Virus record (IMG/VR): IMGVR_UViG_3300035703_000088
Span: 1 to 64,000 of that record
Strand: one strand, 5' to 3'
DNA from: a virus
DNA: 64,000 nucleotides
Program-made: the position numbers and the translations under genes
Shown here: in pieces, positions 46,636-55,996 of the stretch
Position numbering within the stretch: position 1 is the stretch's first letter
Layout: every line of letters begins with the position of its first letter
The notes under the pieces: model-generated
What the model saw: the letters and a program-made list of their open reading frames with translations, nothing else
What the model was told of the DNA's origin: nothing
The model's database searches: none

Positions 46636-46898
46636 CGTTCAGGAATACGAATCGGTGTTCCCGCAGGAATACGGTCGGGAAATGGAACATGAGGATTTAT
46701 GTCAGCGATCTCCCAGTACTGTTCGGGGTCACTAAAGTATTTGAACGCAAGGGAATCAAACGTCTCGCCTTCCCCCGCGATGATCGTTGAGTATGACCGT
46801 GGATTACGTTGCTTACGAAGTGCTTCAATGGCAACAGACCCCGTTGTGTTCGTTGGGGACTTTACATACCTAGACTTGCTTTTAAATATGATTGCCAT
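46632..46898 (-). CDS. LysM-like baseplate protein, 88 aa
   Basis: STIIAGEGETFDSLAFKYFS, then DPEQYWEIADINPHVPFPDR and IPAGTPIRIPER follow the LysM motif (GET-x-x-x-LA-x-x-Y … N … G-x-x-I-x-IP). Small LysM proteins of contractile phages (gp53-like) join hub and wedge rather than bind sugar. The overlap with the hub gene fits that role. Confidence 0.83.
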   Translation of the reverse strand: MAIIFKSKSRYVKSPTNTTGSVAIEALRKQRNPRSYSTIIAGEGETFDSLAFKYFSDPEQYWEIADINPHVPFPDRIPAGTPIRIPER

Positions 46899-46905
46899 AA
46901 AAATC

Positions 46906-48909
46906 CTAACGCTCTTGTGGAGGAATAACTGGGCTGTTTGAATCGCGTGCCGGACTGGTAGTGGGGACGGACAAGCGCGGCTTTACATACATGTTCTTTT
47001 TACGGTTCAGGCCATATTTAACAAGGCTACCCGTTGATCTAACTATATTTCCGTCAACGTCTTCAAAAGTCACCGAGACGTTTACTGTTGCATATACCTT
47101 GACTTCATCAACCGATTGCCCGTCCGGTATTGCACTAGCAAAGTATAAATTTCTTGCTAGGTTCTTAGCATCTTCGGAACCCATACCACCGTCTATAAGA
47201 CCCATAAGAATTGTATTTGATACATTGGTAATCTGACTATTCTTTGTTGCCCCACTTCCACCGAGTGCCCCATTACGGATGAAGTCGCTGTATGAGGTAA
47301 TAGCGGGGGCCGTGATAGGGCCTAATTCCAAAATTGTAACAGGGGAGGACTCACTAGGGTCAGCAAGGTCACGAGTCAGCACAATGGAGTCTATTTGATG
47401 CGTTATTGATCGCATGTTACCTTCTGCCATAAACTTGATAAAAGGTTGTGAAGATTGCGCGGCGTCATCCGCGTCCGTGTCTCTAAAGTTGTACGCGGTA
47501 CGGAACCCAAATTGAACAACTATTGTGTTGAACGACAATACGTCATCTATATAGTAATTGTCGTTGTAAGAATGACCTAACGGATTACACCACTTTGCAG
47601 GATTATCATCGTTGTCCGTACCACATAGAAGTATCTCGTAGTCATTCTTAATGGAGTCAACCGCCACAAGTAGTTTGCGGAAAGACGGGTTTACAGGAGT
47701 AAGCGCTGGGGGAGCAGTTGGAGTCGTGATGTTGGGCTCATTGGCTTGCTCAAGAATCTCAGTGAGGAACGTCTTTTCACGAGCAAATCCGATGTAACGG
47801 GCCTCCATTTGTATCGCCAAAGTCGCAGTTACAGGGACCATGTTCCGAGAGAACTTGGTGAACAGCAAGTTCACACCCGTCACATACCCGTCAACCATGT
47901 ACAACGACGAGAACACCACACGAACAGGGTTAGGAATCAAGAATGCGCGGTTAGATTCGGCACCCAAAGAAGTTAACCGTGTACGCACCTGCTCTATATC
48001 AAACCCCTCGGTAGAGTTTGTGTCCTCACCGTCACCCGCAATCTCTTTAACAACAGAACCAAGTGTCGTAGCACTTGCCCCGGGTTCGCTGTCATAAGTG
48101 ACCACAAATGAGTGGGGCGTGACATTACTTACTTGACTAACAGTTGCCCCAGTGACATTAAATCCCACCGGAACACATCCAGAAATATTTATAGTCTGTC
48201 CGTTAGTGACAAAGTCTTTCGTAGCATGTTCAAACTTAACAGGAAACTTACCGTCATCTTCATCTAATACCTCTATTTTTGTGATGGCTGATGTCTCACT
48301 GTCGCCATCGGCATCAGAAGCCTGATTAGCAAATTGAATCTCGGCACGCTTAAGAGCCACCTCAACTGCTTCAGGGTCAACACCGACACCAATAACTTTG
48401 TCCAGCACGTTGATATCCGCCAACACACCAATTTCATAAGCGGATGCGGTGTCGCCGCCCAAGTCGTTTACATTTCGGGCGCGTAGAGCGTTATTTATAC
48501 CGGCGTTAACTTCCGCTTGGCGATCCAACATAATTTCAAACGAGAAGTTTGCTTGGCCCGGTACTGGAAGGGTCAACTCACCCGGGGTTAGCAATAGAGG
48601 GTTAAGCATGTCGGTATTCATTGCCAAGTTACGCATAAGCGCTGGAGGGTTGAACTGAAAGAAGAAACGCCTATCTGCGTTGGTTACCCCAGCAATGCGG
48701 TTCAAGGAACGTATGAAGCCTTTTGTTTGACGATCAAAACTCGTGTTTGACTGCGACCCAATACCCAGTTTTTCTTGGTACCTACTAACACCGGGGTATA
48801 GGAAGGGCTCGTTGTCACGCTCTGAAGGTGTGAGTCCTCCTGCGCCAGCGATTCCGGTAAGGTTTTCTTCCGGAGGCAGATACCACTGATTGTCACGGTA
48901 CCCAGTCAT
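46906..48909 (-). CDS. Large baseplate/tail-completion protein, 667 aa
   Basis: The region FFFQFNPPALMRNLAMNTDM followed by PGELTLPVPGQANFSFEIML resembles the opening of tube-initiator or LysM-adjacent baseplate proteins (FxFNPxxL … PxPG … FEMLLDR). The rest is beta-rich with acidic stretches. I cannot assign a named family with certainty. It sits between the tape measure and the LysM-like gene, where tube-initiator proteins usually lie, and overlaps the tape-measure gene by one base. Confidence 0.7.
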   Translation of the reverse strand: MTGYRDNQWYLPPEENLTGIAGAGGLTPSERDNEPFLYPGVSRYQEKLGIGSQSNTSFDRQTKGFIRSLNRIAGVTNADRRFFFQFNPPALMRNLAMNTDMLNPLLLTPGELTLPVPGQANFSFEIMLDRQAEVNAGINNALRARNVNDLGGDTASAYEIGVLADINVLDKVIGVGVDPEAVEVALKRAEIQFANQASDADGDSETSAITKIEVLDEDDGKFPVKFEHATKDFVTNGQTINISGCVPVGFNVTGATVSQVSNVTPHSFVVTYDSEPGASATTLGSVVKEIAGDGEDTNSTEGFDIEQVRTRLTSLGAESNRAFLIPNPVRVVFSSLYMVDGYVTGVNLLFTKFSRNMVPVTATLAIQMEARYIGFAREKTFLTEILEQANEPNITTPTAPPALTPVNPSFRKLLVAVDSIKNDYEILLCGTDNDDNPAKWCNPLGHSYNDNYYIDDVLSFNTIVVQFGFRTAYNFRDTDADDAAQSSQPFIKFMAEGNMRSITHQIDSIVLTRDLADPSESSPVTILELGPITAPAITSYSDFIRNGALGGSGATKNSQITNVSNTILMGLIDGGMGSEDAKNLARNLYFASAIPDGQSVDEVKVYATVNVSVTFEDVDGNIVRSTGSLVKYGLNRKKNMYVKPRLSVPTTSPARDSNSPVIPPQER

Positions 48910-51689
48910 CAGTAACTCCTCATCAAGTAGCGTCGTGCTTCTTTTTCAAGCAACATGGTGAGTTGCTTTGCGGCCTTTTCATAATCAGCGGTTGGGTTAT
49001 TTGTTGCTTGAATGTTGATAGTCGGGGCGATATTTATGGTAGTACCACCAACCACACTCATCTGCGAACCCCCACCGCCACCGTGGGAGGACGCAACACT
49101 CGGCACCATGGGGTCACCAGTTCTGTCGGCCTCACGAACAGTGGCCGCGGCGGCGGCAAGGTCCACACCACGGAACTGGGTACCATTCGGGCCCCATGGG
49201 TTCCAACCACGCCCATTGAACATCTCGCGGGCAATCCGGGAGTTGGTTGATGGATCGTATAGTGCCTCATTGTTAGGGATACCCCATGCCTTACGATTGG
49301 CCTCGGCACTCGTCTCGTTCGGGTTCATGTTGATCTGGAACAAGCCGTACGAGTCGTCACGACCACCGCGCAAGTAACTGTCGTTATGGGAGCGGGGGTT
49401 CCACCGAGATTCACGCCATGTCACACCCACAGCCTCGGTGAGTTGTGGGCCCCAGCCATTGGCACGAAGAATACTGATGAGGCTCTTCGGGTCCAGCGAC
49501 TGACCGCCACCAATCAGGGGAGAAGCATTCTGCGTCATGGGGGTACGAGCCTTACGCCCCGCCGTCGCTCGTGCTGGGCCACCACCCGGGTTAGACAAAC
49601 CGCTGAGGCGGTTGGCGTTGATGAACGAGTCAATCATTTCAGCCTGTGTCTGACCACGGAAAGCGGTGATTGTCAGACCACCACCGCCACCGTGCGCTCC
49701 GCTTTCCTCTGCGGCACCCCTTCGGCCTCGGCGTTCACCAAACTTGTCACCCGGCTTAAAATTGCCGTCAGTACCCCATGGCGATCCATTTTCTTCGTAC
49801 TCACGACGAGAGTTAGGCAATTCCGAAGGCTGAACGTGGTAGTCCTCGCCGTTAACTGCGCCAAAGTGCTTTAGCCCGAACCTGTGGGCGTTTGCTTTCA
49901 CCCATTCCATGTCACCCGTAAGGTCAGCCGCCAAACCGATCTCGTGCATTGATCGTCCGGGGGGAGCGGCGGGGTCACCGGAGGTGTGCTTGTAGTACTG
50001 TCCGTTCCATTGAATGTCAGTAACTTCATCGGTTGGGGTGTACCGCGACCGGAACAGATTCTCCTGCTCTGAAGCGCTTCGCCATCCTCCACCAAAACCA
50101 ACTCGGCCACCAGAGGCGACTATCATGCGTGTTAGGCGATCACGCATCTGGGGGTGTAGTTTGCTGAACTTAGAATTACTCTTGATTTGATCAAGGGTTA
50201 CTTGCTTACCACCACGAGACGGGAACGTCGTTCGTGCTGATGCGTTAGCCGGAGGTTGTGACGTCTCAGGCGGGTCACCTTGCTGTGAAACCCCAGTAAC
50301 CAATGCGCCAGCACCCATGAGGAATGGAGCAAATGGCTGTCCACCGGGGATAAACGCCGCCGCCATACCGGCCGCAGATAGCGCAGGTCCAGCGAACTTG
50401 CCAACTGACCTAAGGAGACCTTTTTCGTTCTGGTATTTAATGTCCTGACCGATGATTCCAGAAAGTTTGTCTTCCAATGCCGCGAAGGCTTCGGTCAGGT
50501 TCTGCGTACGTCGCTCAAGGGCCGCAAAGTTGTCTTGCTGACGTCCGTAGAATCGTTCTTCACGGTTGACCTTGAAGGACTCCGTAACTTCTTGCTGAAG
50601 GGCGAAGTTATCTTGGATACCCATGATCTTGCGATGCTCTCTGTTCGCCGGATCATAGAGTTGGTTGCCGTTATCCTTACCGCCAACTTTGTCCTTAAAC
50701 TGGGCGTTAGCCATGGCGTACTGGATGACTTGGTCCTGAATGTCACTACCAACACCCATGTAGGACAGGGTCGTACGGGTACGCGAACCCTGAACAAGGG
50801 CGCCTTCCAAGTCCTTACCCGAGCGGTCCAACAATCCCGAACTACGGGCAAGTTGCTGGATGACTTCCATGCTGGAGCGCTGACCGCCACCGGGCTTGTA
50901 CAGGCTCATGCCGCTGGTCATAAGCATGCGGTTGGCGGTCTGGGCAGACCCCAACTCTGTGACCATCTGAGCACCCTGACCAGCGGTAATTGAGAATCCG
51001 CTGAGAACTCGCATTGCCTCTATGGACTTTGCCTGCTGTTGAGCGTTAATGCCGTACTGGGCCTGCATTCCCAACAGTTGGTTAGCACCACCCATGCCGA
51101 GAAGCATGTACTTCTGCGTTAGAGGCTTGCGAAACTCCTCACGGTATTCTTTATTACTGACTCCCATGATCTGCTGATACATGACAGCCATTTTGTCTGC
51201 CGAAGAAGAATACTCGTAACCGCGGGCAATACGGGCGTCAAGGCTCTTATCTATGGCACCAATGGCACCACCAACAGCACCACCAACGGCAGAAAACATA
51301 TCCGCCTTACCCATGCCCATCATGCCGCCCATGCCGCCCATGAGCCCACCGCCGCCACCACCACCCATACCGCCACCTGAGCGGACGGCGTCCATGATGT
51401 AGGAAGTGCGCGTTGGGGTCGTGGCGTTACCCATGTTGGCGGTTACATGGCCCGCATTGGCTATACCGCCAGAGCCTGCGATACCACCGCCACCACCTGA
51501 GAAGGCGCCCTTGGCCCTGCTGATGCCTTGGGTTAGGCGCTCAGTAACACGAAGTTCTTGGTTAAGTGCTTTTACTTGGTTGACTACAGCCTTAATACCC
51601 TTAGCAGAAACGCCACCGGTAGAAGAGCCGGACACAGAGGCGAAGGGGTCTGCCCCACTCCCACCTCCTGTGATACTAGGTTCTGCCAT
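48909..51689 (-). CDS. Tape measure protein with peptidase and transglycosylase domains, 926 aa
   Basis: A Gly-rich region (about 70-150) and long Ala/Gln-rich helices (about 150-450) are tape-measure-like. A VanY-type D-Ala-D-Ala carboxypeptidase domain follows at about 505-620 (GGGWRSASEQENLFRSRYTP, SMHEIGLAADLTG, EDYHVQP: the SxHxxGxAxD and HxH zinc ligands). A lysozyme-fold transglycosylase at about 745-880 has AVGVTWRESRWNPRS and DDSYGLFQINM. The two enzymes would open the peptidoglycan during injection. At about 926 residues it predicts a tail near 140 nm by the usual rule of thumb. GGAGG precedes the ATG. Confidence 0.87.
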   Translation of the reverse strand: MAEPSITGGGSGADPFASVSGSSTGGVSAKGIKAVVNQVKALNQELRVTERLTQGISRAKGAFSGGGGGIAGSGGIANAGHVTANMGNATTPTRTSYIMDAVRSGGGMGGGGGGGLMGGMGGMMGMGKADMFSAVGGAVGGAIGAIDKSLDARIARGYEYSSSADKMAVMYQQIMGVSNKEYREEFRKPLTQKYMLLGMGGANQLLGMQAQYGINAQQQAKSIEAMRVLSGFSITAGQGAQMVTELGSAQTANRMLMTSGMSLYKPGGGQRSSMEVIQQLARSSGLLDRSGKDLEGALVQGSRTRTTLSYMGVGSDIQDQVIQYAMANAQFKDKVGGKDNGNQLYDPANREHRKIMGIQDNFALQQEVTESFKVNREERFYGRQQDNFAALERRTQNLTEAFAALEDKLSGIIGQDIKYQNEKGLLRSVGKFAGPALSAAGMAAAFIPGGQPFAPFLMGAGALVTGVSQQGDPPETSQPPANASARTTFPSRGGKQVTLDQIKSNSKFSKLHPQMRDRLTRMIVASGGRVGFGGGWRSASEQENLFRSRYTPTDEVTDIQWNGQYYKHTSGDPAAPPGRSMHEIGLAADLTGDMEWVKANAHRFGLKHFGAVNGEDYHVQPSELPNSRREYEENGSPWGTDGNFKPGDKFGERRGRRGAAEESGAHGGGGGLTITAFRGQTQAEMIDSFINANRLSGLSNPGGGPARATAGRKARTPMTQNASPLIGGGQSLDPKSLISILRANGWGPQLTEAVGVTWRESRWNPRSHNDSYLRGGRDDSYGLFQINMNPNETSAEANRKAWGIPNNEALYDPSTNSRIAREMFNGRGWNPWGPNGTQFRGVDLAAAAATVREADRTGDPMVPSVASSHGGGGGSQMSVVGGTTINIAPTINIQATNNPTADYEKAAKQLTMLLEKEARRYLMRSY

Positions 51690-51701
51690 AACGCGCCTCC
51701 G

Positions 51702-51842
51702 CTATAAGGGTTTCCACTTTGTCATATCCACCCAGTACCGTCTTTCTCGGGCAGACATTTGCTTTATTTCTGTAATTGTAAACCCATTATACGCGGAGGC
51801 TATAGAGTCGTAGTCCCAGTAAAGATTTTGAATGTTAACCAA
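51702..51842 (-). CDS. Short tail assembly protein, 46 aa (TTG start)
   Basis: The reading MVNIQNLYWDYDSIASAYNG, then FTITEIKQMSARERRYWVDM, has the W-x-x-x-x-I and MSARERRYW pattern of the short proteins that follow the gp26-like gene in contractile phages. A TTG at 51842 overlaps the end of that gene. There is no good ribosome-binding site, so coupling or re-initiation is needed. The frames do not fit a simple -1 slip. Confidence 0.68.
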   Translation of the reverse strand: MVNIQNLYWDYDSIASAYNGFTITEIKQMSARERRYWVDMTKWKPL

Positions 51843-52611
51843 ATAGAAGTGAGACCCAATCAAGCATCAGCACTACGGGTTCTCCGCAATGGGCGCAAGG
51901 GGCGTTCACCTCCTGAGGCTCCGGACCAACCTTGGTTTCAAAGATGGCGTTAATAACCTTAGAGCGATCCCCGACAGACAGGTTCTTAGCCCACTGGAGG
52001 GGGTCACCAACTCGCGCATCCTTAACGAGGCACCGAGAGATCATCAATGTGTTCTGCTGGGGGCCGTTCAGGTTGGGTTGAGCAACACGCTTGCTGTCGT
52101 CGGCATTGGGGAGACGAAACTTGTAGGTTTCCCCATCTCGGAGAGTTACCTCAATAGGCTTGCGTGCCACCTCAGCCGTCCCCACAACGGGGAAGTCCTT
52201 CTCAATGTCAACCACCAAGTCATTGTCCTTACGACAATGGGGGCAGGTGACCTTGAACTCTCTAGTGCTACCGTATGTTGCCTTGATGATGGCCAAGAAC
52301 AAGATGTCTCGGTCACCAATAACCAACTGGTCAATGATCTCCGGTGACTTCTTAATATCAATTTCACCGATTGATACCACTGCTCGCTTCAAAAGTTCCA
52401 CGGAGTACGAGGCATATTGCAGACCTCCCGCGGGGTTCATGGAAGCCAAGAACTCCTCGTCCGTACCCGTCATCTCACGCACCACAGCGGTGTCTTGCCA
52501 CCCCTCCACGCTCCTGTAGCCTGCGATCAGGGCCACCGAGAGGTTCGGGGGTGGGGCGATAGACGGCGGGGCGTCATCGTTCAACACGCGATCCAAGTTG
52601 TCAACAGTCAT
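51835..52611 (-). CDS. gp26-like tail assembly/baseplate chaperone, 258 aa
   Basis: VIGDRDILFLAIIKATYGST is followed by a zinc-type CPHCRKD pair and, near the end, CAHCGEPV, the layout of T4_baseplate (gp26-like) chaperone proteins of contractile phages. The N-terminus is Pro-rich. Such proteins chaperone the tape measure or tube and are made next to a short companion, as here. AGGAGAACAAA precedes the ATG. Confidence 0.78.
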   Translation of the reverse strand: MTVDNLDRVLNDDAPPSIAPPPNLSVALIAGYRSVEGWQDTAVVREMTGTDEEFLASMNPAGGLQYASYSVELLKRAVVSIGEIDIKKSPEIIDQLVIGDRDILFLAIIKATYGSTREFKVTCPHCRKDNDLVVDIEKDFPVVGTAEVARKPIEVTLRDGETYKFRLPNADDSKRVAQPNLNGPQQNTLMISRCLVKDARVGDPLQWAKNLSVGDRSKVINAIFETKVGPEPQEVNAPCAHCGEPVVLMLDWVSLLFG

Positions 52612-52633
52612 TTTGTTCTCCTATTTATTTATT

Positions 52634-53248
52634 TCAGGATTCCTTGAGCCAATCAATAGTAAAGCCTTCATGGTTCAACGTCATCTGCTGAATCATGATG
52701 GAACTACTACCAGCGTTAAGGTCACTCAGAGCATAACCTGCGGGCCATGCGTTGTAAATCGTGAACTTCAGACGAGCGTTACCCGGCTTGACAGCACCGT
52801 CCAAGTTAGACGGGCTGTAGGCGTAACCACCATTGGCGTTGCCGATAACCGCGGTGTTCGGGTGGTCGTACACCGTAACGGTGACGTCACAGCGGTAGTC
52901 GGTGGTGGTGCCGTTGGAGGTACCAGCGGCGCCCTGCGACCACGAGTGGATGAACCTCTGCCAGTTCCACAGTTGATCCTGCTTTTCAATCACACCACGG
53001 CTAAAGGTGATGGGGTTGAAGTCGGACTGGCCGACCATCTTATGCGGGTGGGTGTTCATACCACCCTCGCGGTACGGGATCATCTCGTTCGTCACCGACA
53101 AGCCGGTGACCACGGCAAAGCCGAGGTTACCGATGCCTTCCGTGGACTGGCGAAGTTCTTCGTCAATCGGAACAATATTGACCGTGAACTTAAAGTCCCT
53201 CAACGGGTCAGTTCGTGTCAACCGAGTCAGGTTGGGTGTTGCGGGCAT
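52634..53248 (-). CDS. Tail tube protein, 204 aa
   Basis: LRDFKFTVNIVPIDEELRQS, GFAVVTGLSVTNEMIPYREG and GMNTHPHKMVGQSDFNPITF follow the T4 gp19/phage tube family, in which a first strand, a VxGL turn and a YREGG-type loop are conserved. The protein polymerises as hexameric rings around the tape measure. It lies directly downstream of the sheath gene, the standard order. AGGAGGAAGTAATT precedes the ATG. Confidence 0.88.
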   Translation of the reverse strand: MPATPNLTRLTRTDPLRDFKFTVNIVPIDEELRQSTEGIGNLGFAVVTGLSVTNEMIPYREGGMNTHPHKMVGQSDFNPITFSRGVIEKQDQLWNWQRFIHSWSQGAAGTSNGTTTDYRCDVTVTVYDHPNTAVIGNANGGYAYSPSNLDGAVKPGNARLKFTIYNAWPAGYALSDLNAGSSSIMIQQMTLNHEGFTIDWLKES

Positions 53249-53264
53249 AATTACTTCCTCCTAA

Positions 53265-54818
53265 TTACAGGTTCTCAGCGGTGTTTGCGCCGCCGATCCA
53301 TTGGCTGACATTGATAACGATGAACTCTGCCGGGTACAGCAAGGAGACGCCCACTTCAACATTCACCTGTCCAGCCGAGATGGAGGCGTTGGTGTTGTTG
53401 GTGTCGTCGCAGAGGATGTAGAACGCCTCGTCAGCCGTACGCCCACGGAGTCCACCGGAGCCCCAGAAGTCCGTCAGGAAACGATTCAGGCGAGCCTCAA
53501 TCGTGCCCCACAAACGCTCATCGTTCGGCTCAAACACGGCAAACTGCGTCAGCGACTTCACCGAAGACTTGACGTAGTTCAACGAACGGCGGATCGGGAC
53601 GTACTTGTCCGGGTAATTCTTCTTCAGGGTACGGGCACCGTTGATGCTGATGCCACCACCGGGGATCGCACGGAAGGTGTTCACACCCGCCTCATACAGA
53701 GTTCCGGCAACCGACTCCGTGTAGGGAGTTTCCAAGCCGATGGCGTTGGCGATCTGGACGCCAAAGCCAGCAGGGGCCTTAGCGACGGTGCGCTCACGCT
53801 CCATACGGGAGTAGATACCTGCAACAGCACCACCGGGGTAGCAGTTGCGGATAGCGCCGATTCCGGTCTTGGCCGGGTCCAGCATCTTCAACATCGGGTA
53901 GTACACGGCACCATAGCCCGTGGAGGTGCTGTAAGTTGAGGTGACCGCGGTGACGGCACCAGCGGTGGTTGCGCCTGCAACCGGATCAACAATCACAAAC
54001 GAGTCGCCACGGGCCTCAGCCTTAGCCAAAGCCGCATTGACGACCGTGGCGTCGCTGATACCAACGACATTGATCATGATCGGCTCTTCAATGGACGCAA
54101 GTGCGTCCAAAGCGGCGGTGTATCCCGTGGGGAGAACCGTTCCTCCGTTGCTACCACCCGTGAAGTATGCACTGGTGGACAACGTGGTCCACGCCGCAAC
54201 AGCGCTAGTTCCGGGGCTTGCCAGAACATTGGACACCGTGACGTATGCCGAGTACTCATTCAGGATCGTAGCCACATATCGGCTAGAGGTGGGGTCCAGC
54301 GACAACTCCGTCCACGACTCAACTTCCGAGCCGTTCAACGAAAGAACCAAGTTGAACGTGGGGTACACGGTTGAGGTGGGGGTAACAACGCCAGCCGTGG
54401 GCGTAGCCACCAGTCCGACATTGGCCACGCTGGCCGCACTGTTCGCCCAAGTTCCGGCGCTACGAGCACTCAAGGTAAAGGCAACAGAGGCCGCGGTGGC
54501 CGAGGCTCCGCTCGTAACAGGGTTGTACTCAATCGTGGCGTTGGTAGCGACCGCCGAACTGGCTCCGACAGCGCGGGTCACATAGCAAACACGACCACCG
54601 TTGGCGAAGTACGAGTAAACCGCGTAACCAAGGTCGTAAGCGTTAGTGATCTTTCCAAAGGTCTGCTGGTAAGCGGCCCAACTGTCAATCAGCGTCGGCG
54701 TAGTCGGACCACGCTCTGCCGTACCGATAAAAGCCGCGGTGCCCGTGCCATCACGGCGGGCAACAACGGACTGCATGGGTGATTCGCTTACATAAACGCC
54801 CGGGCGTGTATAAGGCAT
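53265..54818 (-). CDS. Contractile tail sheath protein, 517 aa
   Basis: MPYTRPGVYVSESPMQSVVA and TAAFIGTAERGPTTPTLIDS open the protein like other sheath proteins (PGVYVxE and A-F-x-G-x-A-x-x-G-P). The C-terminal half has INGARTLKKNYPDKYVPIRR, NYVKSSVKSLTQFAVFEPND and a WGSGGLRGRT segment also typical. Sheath subunits contract to drive the tube through the envelope. GGAGGAATCCC precedes the ATG. It shows the virion is a myovirus. Confidence 0.94.
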   Translation of the reverse strand: MPYTRPGVYVSESPMQSVVARRDGTGTAAFIGTAERGPTTPTLIDSWAAYQQTFGKITNAYDLGYAVYSYFANGGRVCYVTRAVGASSAVATNATIEYNPVTSGASATAASVAFTLSARSAGTWANSAASVANVGLVATPTAGVVTPTSTVYPTFNLVLSLNGSEVESWTELSLDPTSSRYVATILNEYSAYVTVSNVLASPGTSAVAAWTTLSTSAYFTGGSNGGTVLPTGYTAALDALASIEEPIMINVVGISDATVVNAALAKAEARGDSFVIVDPVAGATTAGAVTAVTSTYSTSTGYGAVYYPMLKMLDPAKTGIGAIRNCYPGGAVAGIYSRMERERTVAKAPAGFGVQIANAIGLETPYTESVAGTLYEAGVNTFRAIPGGGISINGARTLKKNYPDKYVPIRRSLNYVKSSVKSLTQFAVFEPNDERLWGTIEARLNRFLTDFWGSGGLRGRTADEAFYILCDDTNNTNASISAGQVNVEVGVSLLYPAEFIVINVSQWIGGANTAENL

Positions 54819-54835
54819 GGGATTCCTCCAATAAG

Positions 54836-55525
54836 TTAGATGATTACTGTTTCGTCATTCAGATTTTGGTCAATGTCAGTAATTGTACTACGAACCGTAG
54901 AAACGCGCCGCGATCCTACAAGATCAGATGTAATGATTTCTGCTGACATTTTCAGTGTGTAAACTTTTCTAAATATCCGTTTCCGGTAACCTGCCTCAGG
55001 GTCAAGAAGGTCGGCGGTAACCCAGTCCAGAAGGTCAAACCTTCGGATCGTGTTATCGGCGGGCACATCTATATAACCCCAGCGCATCCGCGCATATGAG
55101 TGTAGCATTTGCGCGGTAAGTTGTCTGTCGTGTAGTGCAGATCGGGTATAAGTAGACACCTGATATAGGATATCTACGGGTATAAATTCGTTGGCTTTAA
55201 CAACTGGACCCATGCTGGCGTACTGGGTAAATCCAGACGCTTGGCTGGGCCAGTACTCCATGGCCATGGGGCCAGAGAACTGGGTTGAGGCGGCGGTGCT
55301 CGTAGAAGCGTAAATCGTCACCTCGGAATGCTGGCGCTCAGTTGCCTGAACGATGTCCAACATTTCAATCGTAATAAAGGGATAAATACGTTCCGTGTCG
55401 CCTTCTGGATAACGGAAGAACACCTGTACGGGGCGCGAACCGTTACGGTCATCCGAGACGGTCAAGCCACTAAACCGCGCCTTGACGGCGGCGTCTTCGG
55501 CAAGCAGGAAGCCGGTGGTGGTCAC
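54836..55525 (-). CDS. Probable tail terminator/neck protein, 229 aa
   Basis: The mid-region YPFITIEMLDIVQATERQHS and IPVDILYQVSTYTRSALHDR looks like the beta-rich fold of tail-terminator (gp15/completion) proteins. I do not recognise a signature motif with certainty. A GTG start overlaps the upstream stop codon (GTGA). Position between sheath and head-tail connector genes supports a tail-top role. Confidence 0.62.
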   Translation of the reverse strand: MTTTGFLLAEDAAVKARFSGLTVSDDRNGSRPVQVFFRYPEGDTERIYPFITIEMLDIVQATERQHSEVTIYASTSTAASTQFSGPMAMEYWPSQASGFTQYASMGPVVKANEFIPVDILYQVSTYTRSALHDRQLTAQMLHSYARMRWGYIDVPADNTIRRFDLLDWVTADLLDPEAGYRKRIFRKVYTLKMSAEIITSDLVGSRRVSTVRSTITDIDQNLNDETVII

Positions 55526-55932
55526 TTCAAGAACCTGCCCAGCGCCGAGTCAATCGCGGACTCAACCTTCTTAGCCGAGGAGAACTTCAACTTACGGATA
55601 GTTCCCTTAGCGGCCGCTGACGGTCCCCCGTACTCCAGTTCCTTAACCCGAGCGATCTGGTCAGGAGAACCCGAGAACTTGTAGTCAAACCCGCCCTTCT
55701 CAGACACGCTGACAGAGAGGTTATTTGCTACCTCAGACCACTCAGGATCATTAGCAAGGTACTGCTTGGTGCGCTCTTCTTCCTGTTCAACAGCCGCCAT
55801 GACCGCACGGTAGATGTTGCTGTTGGCGCCCTTTTTGAGATCAGCGCCCATTCTGAGCAGGGCAAACGACTTATCAAAACTGATAAGGGAAGGGTTAGAA
55901 GATGAGGATATAGACGAATAATCAGCCGTCAT
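55522..55932 (-). CDS. Head-tail joining protein (HK97 gp10-like), 136 aa
   Basis: From ATG 55932, preceded by a perfect AGGAGGTGCCGT, it begins MTADYSSISSSSNPSLISFD and continues with ANSNIYRAVMAAVEQEEERT, then VSVSEKGGFDYKFSGSPDQI and VKELEYGGPSAAAKG. The E-Y-G-G/S-x-x-x-x-A-x-G region is typical of HK97 gp10-like connector proteins. The reading upstream of 55932 lacks support. Confidence 0.75.
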   Translation of the reverse strand: MTADYSSISSSSNPSLISFDKSFALLRMGADLKKGANSNIYRAVMAAVEQEEERTKQYLANDPEWSEVANNLSVSVSEKGGFDYKFSGSPDQIARVKELEYGGPSAAAKGTIRKLKFSSAKKVESAIDSALGRFLK

Positions 55933-55996
55933 ACGGCACCTCCTCAGGTCTTCTAAGCAAATGTCCTTAGGGACGCGCATCCCTAATACAGGTATT

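Noticed and set aside
51790-51860. A programmed -1 frameshift linking the gp26-like and short tail genes
   Set aside because: The second frame is +1 relative to the first, and no slippery heptamer is visible; TTG re-initiation is simpler.
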